From Pseudomonas antarctica (GTDB lineage Bacteria > Pseudomonadota > Gammaproteobacteria > Pseudomonadales > Pseudomonadaceae), in contig NZ_UYXQ01000004.1 of assembly GCF_900624995.1 (NCBI RefSeq), positions 1 to 64,000 of the forward strand: a DNA stretch of 64,000 nucleotides. Direction: 5' to 3'. The position numbers and the translations under genes were made by a program. The stretch's first letter is position 1; each line of letters opens with the position of its first letter. Shown piece by piece: positions 48,041 to 60,816 of this stretch. The notes beneath the pieces are model-generated. The model worked only from the letters and a program-made list of their open reading frames with translations, did no database searches and was not told where the DNA came from.

Positions 48041-48883
48041 TTATTTTCCCGCCGGTTCCTGCACGACTCGAATAACCCGCTGTGGAAACGGAATATCAAT
48101 GCCCGCCCCTTTCAAGCGATCACGCGACAACTCATTAAGCATAAACACCATGTCCCAATAATCCGACGTTTTGGTCCAGCAGCGCAAAGACACGGTGATC
48201 GAACTGTCGCCCAAGTTCGACACCACGACCACCGCCGCAGGATCTGTTAGCACGCGCGGGTCTTTTGCCAGCTCCAGCAACACTTCACGGGCTTTCTGCA
48301 GGTCGGCCTCATAGTCGATACCTACGTCAAACACCACCTTGCGGGTCGGCTGGCGGTTGGTGTTAGTGATGATGCCGTTGGAGAGGATGCCGTTCGGCAA
48401 GATCACGGTTTTGTTGTCGCCGGTGCGTAGCACGGTGTGGAAGATCTGGATGCTATCGACGGTGCCGGAGGTGCCCTGGGCTTCGATCCAGTCACCAATG
48501 CGGAACGGGCGGAACAGCAGAATCAATACGCCACCGGCAAAGTTGGTCAGGCTGCCTTGCAGCGCCATACCGATGGCAAAGCCTGCAGCTGCGATAGCCG
48601 CAACGAACGAAGTGGTTTCCACGCCAATCATCGAAGTCACGCTGATCACCAGCATGATCTTGAGCACGATGTTCACGATACTGGTAACAAAGCTCTGAAG
48701 CGCCAGGTCAGCGTTACGCATGGCCAACAGACGACCCATCTTGTGAGTCAGTTTGTTGATCAACCACCAGCCGATGGCCAGGGTGATAACGGCCAGCAAT
48801 ACCCGGCTGCCATATTCCATAATCATCGGAATCCAAGACTGCGAAGTCTTGATCAGGTGATCCATTTCAGCGTTCAAATCCAT
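48041..48883 (-). CDS. mscS: Small-conductance mechanosensitive channel
   Basis: 280-residue MscS-family channel that releases solutes on hypo-osmotic shock. Helices lie at about 25-48, 66-86 and 90-115; the pore helix is AAIAAAGFAIGMALQGSLTN with the Gly/Ala packing pattern. The cytoplasmic beta domain (VLILLFRPFRIGDWIEAQG) and the C-terminal alpha/beta domain complete the family. It is of E. coli MscS size, so not one of the large K-like forms. Confidence 0.94.
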   Translation of the reverse strand: MDLNAEMDHLIKTSQSWIPMIMEYGSRVLLAVITLAIGWWLINKLTHKMGRLLAMRNADLALQSFVTSIVNIVLKIMLVISVTSMIGVETTSFVAAIAAAGFAIGMALQGSLTNFAGGVLILLFRPFRIGDWIEAQGTSGTVDSIQIFHTVLRTGDNKTVILPNGILSNGIITNTNRQPTRKVVFDVGIDYEADLQKAREVLLELAKDPRVLTDPAAVVVVSNLGDSSITVSLRCWTKTSDYWDMVFMLNELSRDRLKGAGIDIPFPQRVIRVVQEPAGK

Positions 48884-49019
48884 CTATCTTCTCCTGTTGC
48901 GCGGATATGCGGCTTTATTGACTGCCTGAAAACGCAAATGAGCCCCGTAGGGCTCAAGTGTAGGCACAGACTCTGGGGCGTGGGACGTCAAAAACGCCCA
49001 CAGGTTCCGAAACGAGCCA

Positions 49020-49505
49020 TCAGTCGCGGAAGTTATTGAACTGCAGCGGCATGTCGAAGGTTTTGGCGCGCAGGGCCGCGATAGCGTCCTGCAAATCATC
49101 ACGTTTCTTGCCAGTGATGCGAACCTGCTCACCCTGGATGGCGGCCTGGACTTTGAGCTTGGCATCCTTGACATGGGCAACGATTTTCTTCGCCAGCTCT
49201 TTGTCGATACCTTCTTTGAGCACAGCTTCCTGCTTCATCAGCTTGCCGGAGGCGTAGGCATCCTTGATTTCAAGACATTGCGCGTCGATCTTGCGCTTGA
49301 CCAGGGACAGCTTGAGGATCTCGATCATCGCTTCCAGCTGGAAATCGGCTTCAGCGGTCAGGTTGACGGTCAGTTCCTTTTCCTTGAATTCAAAGCTGCC
49401 CTTGCCTTTCAAGTCATAGCGACGGTCCAGCTCCTTGACGGCGTTCTCGACGGCGTTGGTGACTTCGTGTTTGTCCAGTTCGGATACCACGTCGAACGAA
49501 GGCAT
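49020..49505 (-). CDS. YajQ family cyclic-di-GMP-binding protein
   Basis: 161 residues, full-length YajQ family, starting [20 protein letters not shown]. Two ferredoxin-like halves; [15 protein letters not shown] is the C-terminal signature. In Xanthomonas a member binds c-di-GMP and controls virulence genes, and in Pseudomonas it affects phage gene expression; neither is visible here. Just upstream of mscS on the same strand, 136 bases apart. Confidence 0.95.
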   Translation of the reverse strand: MPSFDVVSELDKHEVTNAVENAVKELDRRYDLKGKGSFEFKEKELTVNLTAEADFQLEAMIEILKLSLVKRKIDAQCLEIKDAYASGKLMKQEAVLKEGIDKELAKKIVAHVKDAKLKVQAAIQGEQVRITGKKRDDLQDAIAALRAKTFDMPLQFNNFRD

Positions 49506-49523
49506 GTCATTTCTCCAATATAA

Positions 49524-50546
<1,023 letters not shown>

Positions 50547-50592
50547 GGCACGCGCTACCCTGCCTACCTGTCTATCACCTGGGAAAACACTG

Positions 50593-52629
50593 ATGCCACT
50601 GCGCCAGCGTCTAGAAAATCTACCGGTAGGGCAGAAACTGCTGGCTGCCCTGCTAGTGTTATTGACCACCGTATTGCTGGTGGCCAACCTGACGTTTATC
50701 AGTGCCGCCTATTGGATCTCCCAGGAAAGCATGGCGCCCCAGGCGCTGCAGGCCATTGGTCGGCTGGTGTCCAACCCGTCACTCGCAGCACAAGCGCTGC
50801 AATCCCCGGCCAAGGCCGATGCCCTGCTCAATGAACTGACCAGCTATTCGCCATTACGCGCGGCTGCGTTGTATGACGGCGAAGGCACCCGCCTGGCGCA
50901 GATGCAACATGGCAATCGACTGCAACTACCCGACAACTACCGGCATATCGAGGCCTGGCGACTCACTGAGTTTCGCAGCAATCAGGTGATCACCCTGCCC
51001 CGCACCGGCCAGCCTTCCGGGCATCTGTTATTGGTCGCCAGCAGTGAACTGCCGATGGCGTTCTATACCGGCACGCTGACCGCCAGCCTGGGCATCCTGA
51101 TTTTCAGTGTGCTGCTCTGGCTGGTCATTGCCCGGCAGATCAAACGCCTGATCACCCGCCCAATCCACGAGCTCGAAGAGCTGTCGCGCCAGGTCACCCG
51201 CGAAGAGAACTACGCCCTGCGTGCCAGCCGCGGTCACCATGATGAAATCGGCAGCCTGGCCGAAGCATTCAACACTATGTTGTCGCGCATCGAAGCCCGC
51301 GAGCAGCAGCTCAAGCGTGCACGTGACGACTCCCAGGCCGCTTACGACCAAGCCCAGAGCCTGGCCGAAGAAACGCGTCACACCAACCGCAAGCTGGAAC
51401 TCGAAGTCCAGGTGCGCAGCAAGATCGAGAAAAAACTCACCGGCTTCCAGAACTACCTCAATAGCATCATCGACTCCATGCCGTCGGCGCTGATCGCCCT
51501 GGATGAACAGCTTTACGTCACTCAGTGGAACCAGGAAGCGACAGCCCTTTCCGGCACACGCCTGGACGAAGCACTGAACCAGCCGATCTTCCTTGCGTTT
51601 GAGCCGCTCAAGCCGTACTTGCCGCAGATCAAAGCCACGGTCGAGCAGCACACCGTGGAACGCATCGAACGCGTCACCTGGATCAAGGATGACGAGCCCA
51701 AACATTACGCCCTGACCTTCTATCCGTTGATGGGCGGTGCCGGGCGTGGCGTGGTGATCCGTATCGACGACATCACCCAGCGCTTGTCTCTGGAAGAAAT
51801 GATGGTGCAGTCGGAGAAAATGCTCTCCGTCGGCGGCCTAGCCGCTGGCATGGCCCATGAGATCAACAACCCGCTGGGGGCGATCCTGCATAACGTGCAA
51901 AACATCCGCCGCCGCCTGTCCCCCGACCTGCCGAAGAACCTGGAGCACGCCGAAGAGGTGGGCGTGGAGCTGGACACGGTCAACCGTTACCTGCAAAGCC
52001 GCGAAGTGCCGCAACTGCTAGATGGCATTCAGCAAGCCGGCGCGCGCGCGGCGAAAATCGTCACCCACATGCTCAGTTTCAGCCGCCTCAGCAACCGCCA
52101 GATGGCGCCCTGTGACTTGCCGGCACTGATCGACCAAGCGGTAGAAATTGCTGGCAATGACTTCGACTTGACGATAGGTTTCGACTTCAAGGGCCAGGCA
52201 ATCATCCGCCAGTTCGACCCGCAACTCGGCCCGGTGCCGGGCACCGCCAACGAACTTGAGCAAGTGCTGCTCAACCTGCTGAAAAATGCCGCTCAAGCCA
52301 TTCACCTGCGTGAAGACCCGCGTGAGCCTGGGCGCATAATCCTGCGCACCCGCCTCAATCCACCGTGGGCAGAGATCCAGGTGGAAGACAACGGCATCGG
52401 CATGAGCGAAAACGTGCGCAAACGCACCTTCGAGCCGTTCTTCACCACCAAAGAAATCGGCCAAGGCACCGGGCTTGGGCTGTCGGTGTCGTACTTCATC
52501 ATCACCAATAATCACAAAGGCCAGATGGAAGCGCACTCCACCCTCGGCCAAGGCACGTGCTTCACTCTGCGCCTACCCCTGGCCGGCAGCCAAATACCAT
52601 CCTTTGACCTGACTCAACTGGAGCAATGA
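50593..52629 (+). CDS. Orphan sensor histidine kinase
   Basis: 678-residue membrane kinase: helix about 16-40, extracytoplasmic sensor about 41-155, second helix about 157-180, HAMP about 180-230, coiled coil, PAS about 285-400, then HisKA with phospho-acceptor His422 (GMAHEINNP) and HATPase (NLLKNAAQAI, DNGIGM, GTGLGLSVSYFI). No receiver gene is adjacent; in P. aeruginosa the equivalent gene (PA4398, tied to swarming) stands in the same order. The start MPLRQRLENLP is preceded by GGGAAAACACTG. It is followed at once by the cobalamin adenosyltransferase gene. Confidence 0.93.
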   Translation: MPLRQRLENLPVGQKLLAALLVLLTTVLLVANLTFISAAYWISQESMAPQALQAIGRLVSNPSLAAQALQSPAKADALLNELTSYSPLRAAALYDGEGTRLAQMQHGNRLQLPDNYRHIEAWRLTEFRSNQVITLPRTGQPSGHLLLVASSELPMAFYTGTLTASLGILIFSVLLWLVIARQIKRLITRPIHELEELSRQVTREENYALRASRGHHDEIGSLAEAFNTMLSRIEAREQQLKRARDDSQAAYDQAQSLAEETRHTNRKLELEVQVRSKIEKKLTGFQNYLNSIIDSMPSALIALDEQLYVTQWNQEATALSGTRLDEALNQPIFLAFEPLKPYLPQIKATVEQHTVERIERVTWIKDDEPKHYALTFYPLMGGAGRGVVIRIDDITQRLSLEEMMVQSEKMLSVGGLAAGMAHEINNPLGAILHNVQNIRRRLSPDLPKNLEHAEEVGVELDTVNRYLQSREVPQLLDGIQQAGARAAKIVTHMLSFSRLSNRQMAPCDLPALIDQAVEIAGNDFDLTIGFDFKGQAIIRQFDPQLGPVPGTANELEQVLLNLLKNAAQAIHLREDPREPGRIILRTRLNPPWAEIQVEDNGIGMSENVRKRTFEPFFTTKEIGQGTGLGLSVSYFIITNNHKGQMEAHSTLGQGTCFTLRLPLAGSQIPSFDLTQLEQ

Positions 52630-52631
52630 CC

Positions 52632-53210
52632 ATGGGCTTTCGCCTGTCGAAAATCTACACACGTACCGGCGACAAAGGCGAGACCGGTCTCGGAGACGGC
52701 CGTCGCGTGCCCAAGGATCATCCACGGGTGGAGGCCATTGGCGATGTGGATACGCTGAACAGTCAGCTGGGTTTATTGCTGGCTAACCTTGAAGAACAGA
52801 GCGGCAAGCATCCGCAACTGATGGATGTGATTGAGGTGCTTACACCCTGTCAGCATCGCTTGTTCGACTTGGGCGCAGAGCTTGCGATGCCCGTGTACAA
52901 GGCGTTGAATGCGGCCGAGGTCGACCGGCTGGAAGCAGCGATTGATCGCTGGAATGAAGAAGTCGGGCCGCTGGAGAATTTCATCTTGCCCGGTGGTTCG
53001 GCGCTGATCGCCCAAGCGCACGTGTGCCGTAGCCTGGCACGCAGTGCCGAGCGGCGCTGTCAGCACTTGAATACGGTGGAGCCGCTGGAAGGCGTGGGGT
53101 TGGCGTATATCAATCGGTTGTCGGATTTGCTGTTTGTCGCGGCACGAGTGATCGCCAAGCGCCAGGGGGTCGCTGAGGTGTTGTGGCAGGCTGCAGCGAA
53201 GCCACACTGA
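52632..53210 (+). CDS. Cob(I)alamin adenosyltransferase, PduO type
   Basis: Transfers the adenosyl group of ATP to cob(I)alamin to make coenzyme B12, about 192 residues. ATP site KIYTRTGDKGETGLGDG at the N-terminus; the conserved RSLARSAERRCQHL and NRLSDLLFVAARVIAK lie in the C-terminal helices. The start is ATG 52632, with GGAG at 52620-52623 eight bases before it; ATG 52626 is too close. It overlaps the kinase stop region. The call is firm, though its name (PduO or CobO-like) varies between annotations. Confidence 0.95.
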   Translation: MGFRLSKIYTRTGDKGETGLGDGRRVPKDHPRVEAIGDVDTLNSQLGLLLANLEEQSGKHPQLMDVIEVLTPCQHRLFDLGAELAMPVYKALNAAEVDRLEAAIDRWNEEVGPLENFILPGGSALIAQAHVCRSLARSAERRCQHLNTVEPLEGVGLAYINRLSDLLFVAARVIAKRQGVAEVLWQAAAKPH

Positions 53211-53238
53211 TCATTGTTGAGTGACTGATCTGGCCCCA

Positions 53239-53309
53239 TCACAGGCACGCCAGCGCCCACATTTGCATGTATTCACAAATCAAATGTGGGCGCTGGCTTG
53301 CCTGCGATG
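53239..53309. repeat. REP-type palindrome between convergent genes
   Basis: TCACAGGCACGCCAGCGCCC followed by ACATTTG pairs with CAAATGTGGGCGCTGGCTTG and CCTGCGA around a short loop. It sits between the adenosyltransferase and mutT genes, which converge, and so could also serve as a terminator. Confidence 0.8.
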
Positions 53310-53326
53310 AGGCCCTCAGAGCTGCA

Positions 53327-54271
53327 TCAAACCTGCGGCCAGAACGCCCGAATCCCTGCCACACCCTGAGCCCCAGCTTCCCAAGCCTGTTCCCGCTCCG
53401 CCGGCCCAACGCCGCCCAACAGAAACACCGGTTTGCCAAACCCGCGAATCAACTCTGCCGCCTGCTCCCAACCCAAAGGCTGAGCCTCAGGATGCGTCTG
53501 AGTCGACTGCACCGGCGACAGCGTGACAAAATCCACGTCCATCATTTGCGCCAGTGCCAGCTCTTGCGCGTTGTGGCATGAGGCCGCCAACCAGCGATCC
53601 TTCGGCAGCGGCCGGCCCTTGCTGGCGTATTTACGCAGCTGCGCCGACGTCATGTGCCAGCCGGCCGCCGGGAAATCTCCCAGCCACTCAAACGGGCCCT
53701 TGAGCATCAATTGCGCCTTGCCAGCACACAAACCCACTGCATCCACCGCCAGGTCACGGTATTTCGGGTCGTAGCCATTAGGCGCACGCAACTGGATCAG
53801 CTTGATACCACCGGCCACAGCCTTCTGAATACCGCGCAGCAACACCGGGGTTTCCAGCTCGCCAGGGGTAATCAGGTACTCAGCCGGTAACCGTGCTGCC
53901 GCAACGATCGGAGCATTGGCCGCTGGGAATTCATAGTTGATCAAATCCCGAGGGGCAACCCATTCCACCGGTTGCCCTTCGGCACCATGGGGCTCGCCGC
54001 TAAAAGCCGAGACCTCCCAGACATCCAGTAACACCTGCTTGTCCGGATAGTCATGTTGCACCTTGATCAGCGGCCGCGCCGTGGTGACCTGAATGCCCAG
54101 CTCTTCCTGCAATTCACGCGACAGCGCGGTGGCGACCGATTCATCGGCCTCCACTTTGCCACCGGGAAACTCCCACAGGCCGCCTTGATGTTGGGTATCG
54201 GCGCGGCGTGCCAGCAGGATCCTGCCATCGACACCGCGGATCACCGCTGCTGCTACATGCACTCGTTTCAC
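53327..54271 (-). CDS. Nudix hydrolase / thiamine phosphate synthase-like fusion
   Basis: 314 residues in two domains. N-terminal MutT-like Nudix domain (about 1-130): Nudix box GGKVEADESVATALSRELQE plus ELG, which would clean oxidised dGTP. C-terminal ThiE/TenI-like TIM barrel (about 140-314): IKLIQLRAP, HMTSAQL, DFVTLSPVQSTQTHP and FLLGGVGP. The start is GTG (complementary to 54269-54271) after AAGAGGATAAGCGCG; open frame upstream lies in the argJ region. It ends near a REP palindrome and starts 20 bases after argJ. Confidence 0.92.
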   Translation of the reverse strand: MKRVHVAAAVIRGVDGRILLARRADTQHQGGLWEFPGGKVEADESVATALSRELQEELGIQVTTARPLIKVQHDYPDKQVLLDVWEVSAFSGEPHGAEGQPVEWVAPRDLINYEFPAANAPIVAAARLPAEYLITPGELETPVLLRGIQKAVAGGIKLIQLRAPNGYDPKYRDLAVDAVGLCAGKAQLMLKGPFEWLGDFPAAGWHMTSAQLRKYASKGRPLPKDRWLAASCHNAQELALAQMMDVDFVTLSPVQSTQTHPEAQPLGWEQAAELIRGFGKPVFLLGGVGPAEREQAWEAGAQGVAGIRAFWPQV

Positions 54272-54291
54272 CGCGCTTATCCTCTTGGCTA

Positions 54292-55509
54292 TCAGGTACG
54301 GTATTCCGCATTGATCTTCACGTACTCGTGGGACAGGTCGGTGGTCCAGATGGTTTCGCTGCACTCGCCACGACCCAACTCGATGCGGATGGTGATTTCT
54401 TCCTGCTGCATCACCGCCGAGCCTTGGGCTTCGGTGTAGGTTTCGGCGCGAGCGCCACGGCTGGCAATGCACACGTCGCCGAGGAATACGTCGATCTTGC
54501 TCACGTCCAGGTCCGGCACGCCGGCACGTCCAACGGCGGCAAGGATACGGCCCCAGTTCGGGTCAGAGGCGAACAGTGCGGTTTTGATCAATGGCGAATG
54601 CGCCACGGTGTAGCCGACATCCAGGCATTCCTGGTGGTTGCCGCCGCCATTGACTTCAACGGTGACGAACTTGGTCGCGCCTTCGCCGTCGCGCACGATA
54701 GCCTGGGCCACGTCCATGCACACCTCGAACACCGCCTGCTTCAGCGCCGCAAACAGCGGGCCTTCGGTGGACGTGATTTCCGGCAGGTTGGCCTGGCCGG
54801 TCGCGATCAGCATGCAGCAGTCGTTGGTCGAGGTATCGCCATCGATGGTGATGCGGTTGAACGACTTGTTGGCGCCGTCCAGCATCAGGCGTTGCAGCAC
54901 GTCACGGGAGACTTTGGCGTCGGTGGCGATGTAGCCAAGCATGGTGGCCATGTTCGGGCGAATCATGCCCGCGCCTTTGCTGATGCCGGTGACGGTGACC
55001 GTCACGCCGTCATGCACGAACTGGCGGCTCGCACCTTTTGGCAGGGTGTCGGTGGTCATGATGCCGGTAGCCGCCGCCGCCCAGTTATCCACAGACAAGT
55101 CATCCAGCGCGGCTTGCAGGGCGCCTTCGATTTTTTCCACCGGCAGCGGCTCACCGATCACGCCGGTGGAGTACGGCAGTACTTGGCTGGCGTCCACGCC
55201 GGTCAACTGGGCCAGTTTGGCGCAAGTGCGCGCGGCGGCGACCAAGCCAGGCTCGCCGGTACCCGCATTGGCATTGCCGGTATTGGTCAGCAGGTAACGA
55301 ATTGGCCCGGCCACACGTTGCTTGGCCAGGATTACCGGGGCAGCGCAGAACGCATTGAGAGTGAACACACCGGCGACGGTCGAGCCTTCAGCACAGCGCA
55401 TCACTACCACATCCTTGCGTCCCGGGCGTTTGATGCCGGCCGAAGCGATACCCAATTCAAAACCGGCAACCGGGTGCAATGTGGGCAAAGGACCAAGACC
55501 AACAGCCAT
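54292..55509 (-). CDS. argJ: Glutamate N-acetyltransferase / amino-acid acetyltransferase
   Basis: Bifunctional or monofunctional ornithine acetyltransferase of arginine biosynthesis, 405 residues. It is a self-cleaving enzyme: the cleavage motif [15 protein letters not shown] is intact, giving the Thr nucleophile of the beta chain. Earlier TNTGNANAGTG matches the family. It is between secA and mutT on the same strand, as in P. aeruginosa. The N-terminus [20 protein letters not shown] is typical. Confidence 0.97.
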   Translation of the reverse strand: MAVGLGPLPTLHPVAGFELGIASAGIKRPGRKDVVVMRCAEGSTVAGVFTLNAFCAAPVILAKQRVAGPIRYLLTNTGNANAGTGEPGLVAAARTCAKLAQLTGVDASQVLPYSTGVIGEPLPVEKIEGALQAALDDLSVDNWAAAATGIMTTDTLPKGASRQFVHDGVTVTVTGISKGAGMIRPNMATMLGYIATDAKVSRDVLQRLMLDGANKSFNRITIDGDTSTNDCCMLIATGQANLPEITSTEGPLFAALKQAVFEVCMDVAQAIVRDGEGATKFVTVEVNGGGNHQECLDVGYTVAHSPLIKTALFASDPNWGRILAAVGRAGVPDLDVSKIDVFLGDVCIASRGARAETYTEAQGSAVMQQEEITIRIELGRGECSETIWTTDLSHEYVKINAEYRT

Positions 55510-55571
55510 GAATGCGCTCCTTAAAAATAGGTAATGTGTGTGCCGTCGTGATCGACGGTGAAATTAATGGC

Positions 55572-55606
55572 AAAACGCCGCGACGGCAGAAGCCAGTCGC
55601 GGCGCG
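55572..55606 (-). terminator. Terminator of secA
   Basis: CGCCGCGAC (55576-55584) pairs exactly with GTCGCGGCG (55596-55604); on the minus strand the stem is followed by TTTTGCC. It lies 28-62 bases beyond the secA stop. Confidence 0.8.
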
Positions 55607-55632
55607 GGGTGTAGCAGCGTCAGGCAAAAATC

Positions 55633-58368
<2,736 letters not shown>

Positions 58369-58673
58369 ATCGGCAGGTTCTTCCACACATAGGGATGGAG
58401 GGCGCACCGTGAGTGGCCCGAGCAGCCCTCACGGCCGCATGCGAACGCGCATTCTACCCGGAATCGTGGGTGAGGAAAGTGGCGTTGTTCCTCGATGCTG
58501 GCATGGCGCTGTGAGAGGACCTGTTTAAAATAAGGGCTTTTGCTGGAACTTCAACCCATGAAGCGCAGAAGTTACCTATTGATTTTACGAGCAAAGCGCT
58601 ACTGACTCATCGCCCGGGGGCGCACAGGCGCTTTCTGCTAAGATGGCGGCTCTGTTACTTAAGGTGTCTAAAC
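58369..58673. promoter_or_regulatory. Divergent promoter region, secA / dciA
   Basis: 305 bases with no gene. It must contain the secA promoter leftward and the dciA promoter rightward. No clear repeat or known regulator site was recognised. Confidence 0.35.
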
Positions 58674-59129
58674 ATGGCATTTCGCCCTCTTACAGCCCGC
58701 GCCCCAAGCGTGTTGCTCCGCGAAGCCAAACCGTTGAAAGCCATCTTCGGCCACGCGCAACGCCTGGGCCGTTTGCAACGCCTCGTAGAAAGCCAACTGC
58801 AGCCTGCCGCACGCGAACACTGCCATGTGGCCTCCTGGCGTGAAGGTCATTTGCTATTAATTGTCACCGACGGTCACTGGGCAACGCGTCTGCGCTATCA
58901 ACAAAAACGCCTGCTGCGGCAATTGATGGCATTTGATGAGTTTGCCAGCTTGACCCGTATCCAGTTCAAGGTGCAGCCCCCCACGGCGCCACAACGCGCC
59001 GCTGGGCACACGATAGACCTCTCGGTGAATGCGGCCGAAACCATCCAGGCAACGGCCGACGGCATCAGCGATCCGGGCTTGCGTGCAGCGCTGGAGCGGT
59101 TGGCCGCCCACGCCAAGCCCAAAGCCTGA
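58674..59129 (+). CDS. DUF721/DciA family helicase operator
   Basis: 151 residues of the DUF721 (DciA) family, thought to help load the replicative helicase DnaB where DnaC is absent. MAFRPLTARAPSVLLREAKP onward fits; the basic mid-region and HWATRLRYQQKRLLRQLM are typical, followed by a low-order C-terminus. It sits beside secA as in other pseudomonads. Convergent with the HerA-like gene, four bases from its stop. Confidence 0.88.
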   Translation: MAFRPLTARAPSVLLREAKPLKAIFGHAQRLGRLQRLVESQLQPAAREHCHVASWREGHLLLIVTDGHWATRLRYQQKRLLRQLMAFDEFASLTRIQFKVQPPTAPQRAAGHTIDLSVNAAETIQATADGISDPGLRAALERLAAHAKPKA

Positions 59130-59133
59130 ACCG

Positions 59134-60612
59134 CTATTTACGCTTGCTGCCGCCCAGCAACGAGCCCAGCAGCCCGCGCACCAGCTGACGCCCCATCTGA
59201 TTGGCGGCCTGTTGCATCGCTGATTTGAGCGCCTTGCCTGCCGTGGTGCCCAGAAACGCGCCGGCCTTGTCGGTAAAGCTCGGTTCTTCGGTAGAGGGTT
59301 TAGCTTCTTCGGTTGGCCCCAGTTCCTTGCGCGCCATCAACACTTCATAGGCCGACTCCCGGTCAATCGGCTTATCGTAGCGCCCCAGCAGCGGCGAACG
59401 GGCGATCAGTGCCGCGCGTTCAGCCTCACTGAGTGGCCCGATTCGCGATTGCGGTGGCGCAACCAGTACGCGCTGGACGACTTCCGGCGTGCCCTTTTCC
59501 TGCAACGTGCCCACCAGCGCTTCGCCTGTACCCAACTCAGTCAGCACCGACAAAGCATCGAACGCCGGGTTGGGCCGGAAGCCCTCCGCCACCGCGCGCA
59601 GGGATTTCTGCTCTTTAGTCGTGAACGCCCGCAAGCCGTGCTGAATGCGCAGGCCGAGTTGCGCCAATACCGTGTCAGGCAGATCACCTGGAGACTGAGT
59701 GACAAAGTACACACCCACGCCTTTGGAGCGAATCAGACGCACCACTTGCTCCAGGCGATCCTGCAACGCCTTGGGCGTGTCGGCAAACAACAAATGCGCC
59801 TCGTCGAAAAACAACGCCAGCAGCGGTTTGTCGGCATCACCACGCTCCGGCAGTTGCTCGAACAGCTCAGCCAGCAGCCATAGCAGGAAAGTCGCGTAGA
59901 CCTTCGGCGCCTCATGCACCAAGCGGCTGGCGTCGAGTAAGTGGATACGCCCACGGCCATCACTGGCCGGCTGCAAAATATCCTCGAGTTGCAGGGCCGG
60001 CTCGCCAAACAAGGCTTCGGCGCCCTGCTGCTCCAGCACGGCCAGGCGTCGTAACAGCGCCTGGCTGGAGCCCGTAGTCATCAGCGCCGCGTCGTCCCCC
60101 AGCAACTGCGGGTGATAACGCAGGTGGTTAAGCAAAGCCTTGAGGTCTTTAAGGTCAAGCAGCAACAGACCTTCGCGGTCCGCCACCTTGAAGGTGGCAT
60201 AGAGTGCCGATTGCTGGCTGTCGGTGAGTTCCAGCAGGCTGCCGAGCAATAATGGCCCCATTTCGCTGATGGTGGTGCGCAGCGGATGACCGGACTGCCC
60301 GTGAATGTCCCACAACGTTACCGGATAAGCCTTCGCCGTGTAATCAAGGAAGGGCATACCCGCAATGCGCTCAGCCACTTTACCTTGAGGGTTGGCCGCA
60401 GCGCCCAGACCACACAGATCGCCCTTGATGTCGGCGGCGAACACCGCCACGCCCGCCTCACTGAAGGCCTCCGCCAGCCGCTGCAACGTGACGGTCTTGC
60501 CTGTGCCGGTGGCACCGGCTATCAACCCGTGGCGGTTGGCCAGGCGCATGGCCTGGGCGATAGGCTGGCCGTCAAGGCCAGCACCGATAAGCAATTGCGA
60601 GGAATCAGGCAT
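59134..60612 (-). CDS. HerA-like ATPase (DUF853, YjgR family)
   Basis: 492-residue P-loop ATPase. Walker A GATGTGKTVTLQRL near residue 33, Walker B LLALFFDEAHLLF near 264, sensor VYFVTQSPGDLPDTVLAQLG, then the DUF853 C-terminus with Gly/Ala-rich tail. The family resembles HerA/FtsK motors, but its cell role is not settled. Monocistronic on the minus strand; ATG complementary to 60610-60612. Confidence 0.93.
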   Translation of the reverse strand: MPDSSQLLIGAGLDGQPIAQAMRLANRHGLIAGATGTGKTVTLQRLAEAFSEAGVAVFAADIKGDLCGLGAAANPQGKVAERIAGMPFLDYTAKAYPVTLWDIHGQSGHPLRTTISEMGPLLLGSLLELTDSQQSALYATFKVADREGLLLLDLKDLKALLNHLRYHPQLLGDDAALMTTGSSQALLRRLAVLEQQGAEALFGEPALQLEDILQPASDGRGRIHLLDASRLVHEAPKVYATFLLWLLAELFEQLPERGDADKPLLALFFDEAHLLFADTPKALQDRLEQVVRLIRSKGVGVYFVTQSPGDLPDTVLAQLGLRIQHGLRAFTTKEQKSLRAVAEGFRPNPAFDALSVLTELGTGEALVGTLQEKGTPEVVQRVLVAPPQSRIGPLSEAERAALIARSPLLGRYDKPIDRESAYEVLMARKELGPTEEAKPSTEEPSFTDKAGAFLGTTAGKALKSAMQQAANQMGRQLVRGLLGSLLGGSKRK

Positions 60613-60816
60613 TTCGTCACCTTTGGTTAATCTTTAGTACCGCCAGGTCGATATAGACAGAGGTAAGACCGACAACGTCTAAAAACAGGTCAGATAGCTT
60701 CTGTAGGGACTAGCAGGGTTATCACAAGAAGTATCACACCTTTTTTAACGCTGTCATTTTGCGCATCCTAAAAGGACGCGCTTTGGATATTAAGACCATA
60801 GCGGACTCTACAAGCC

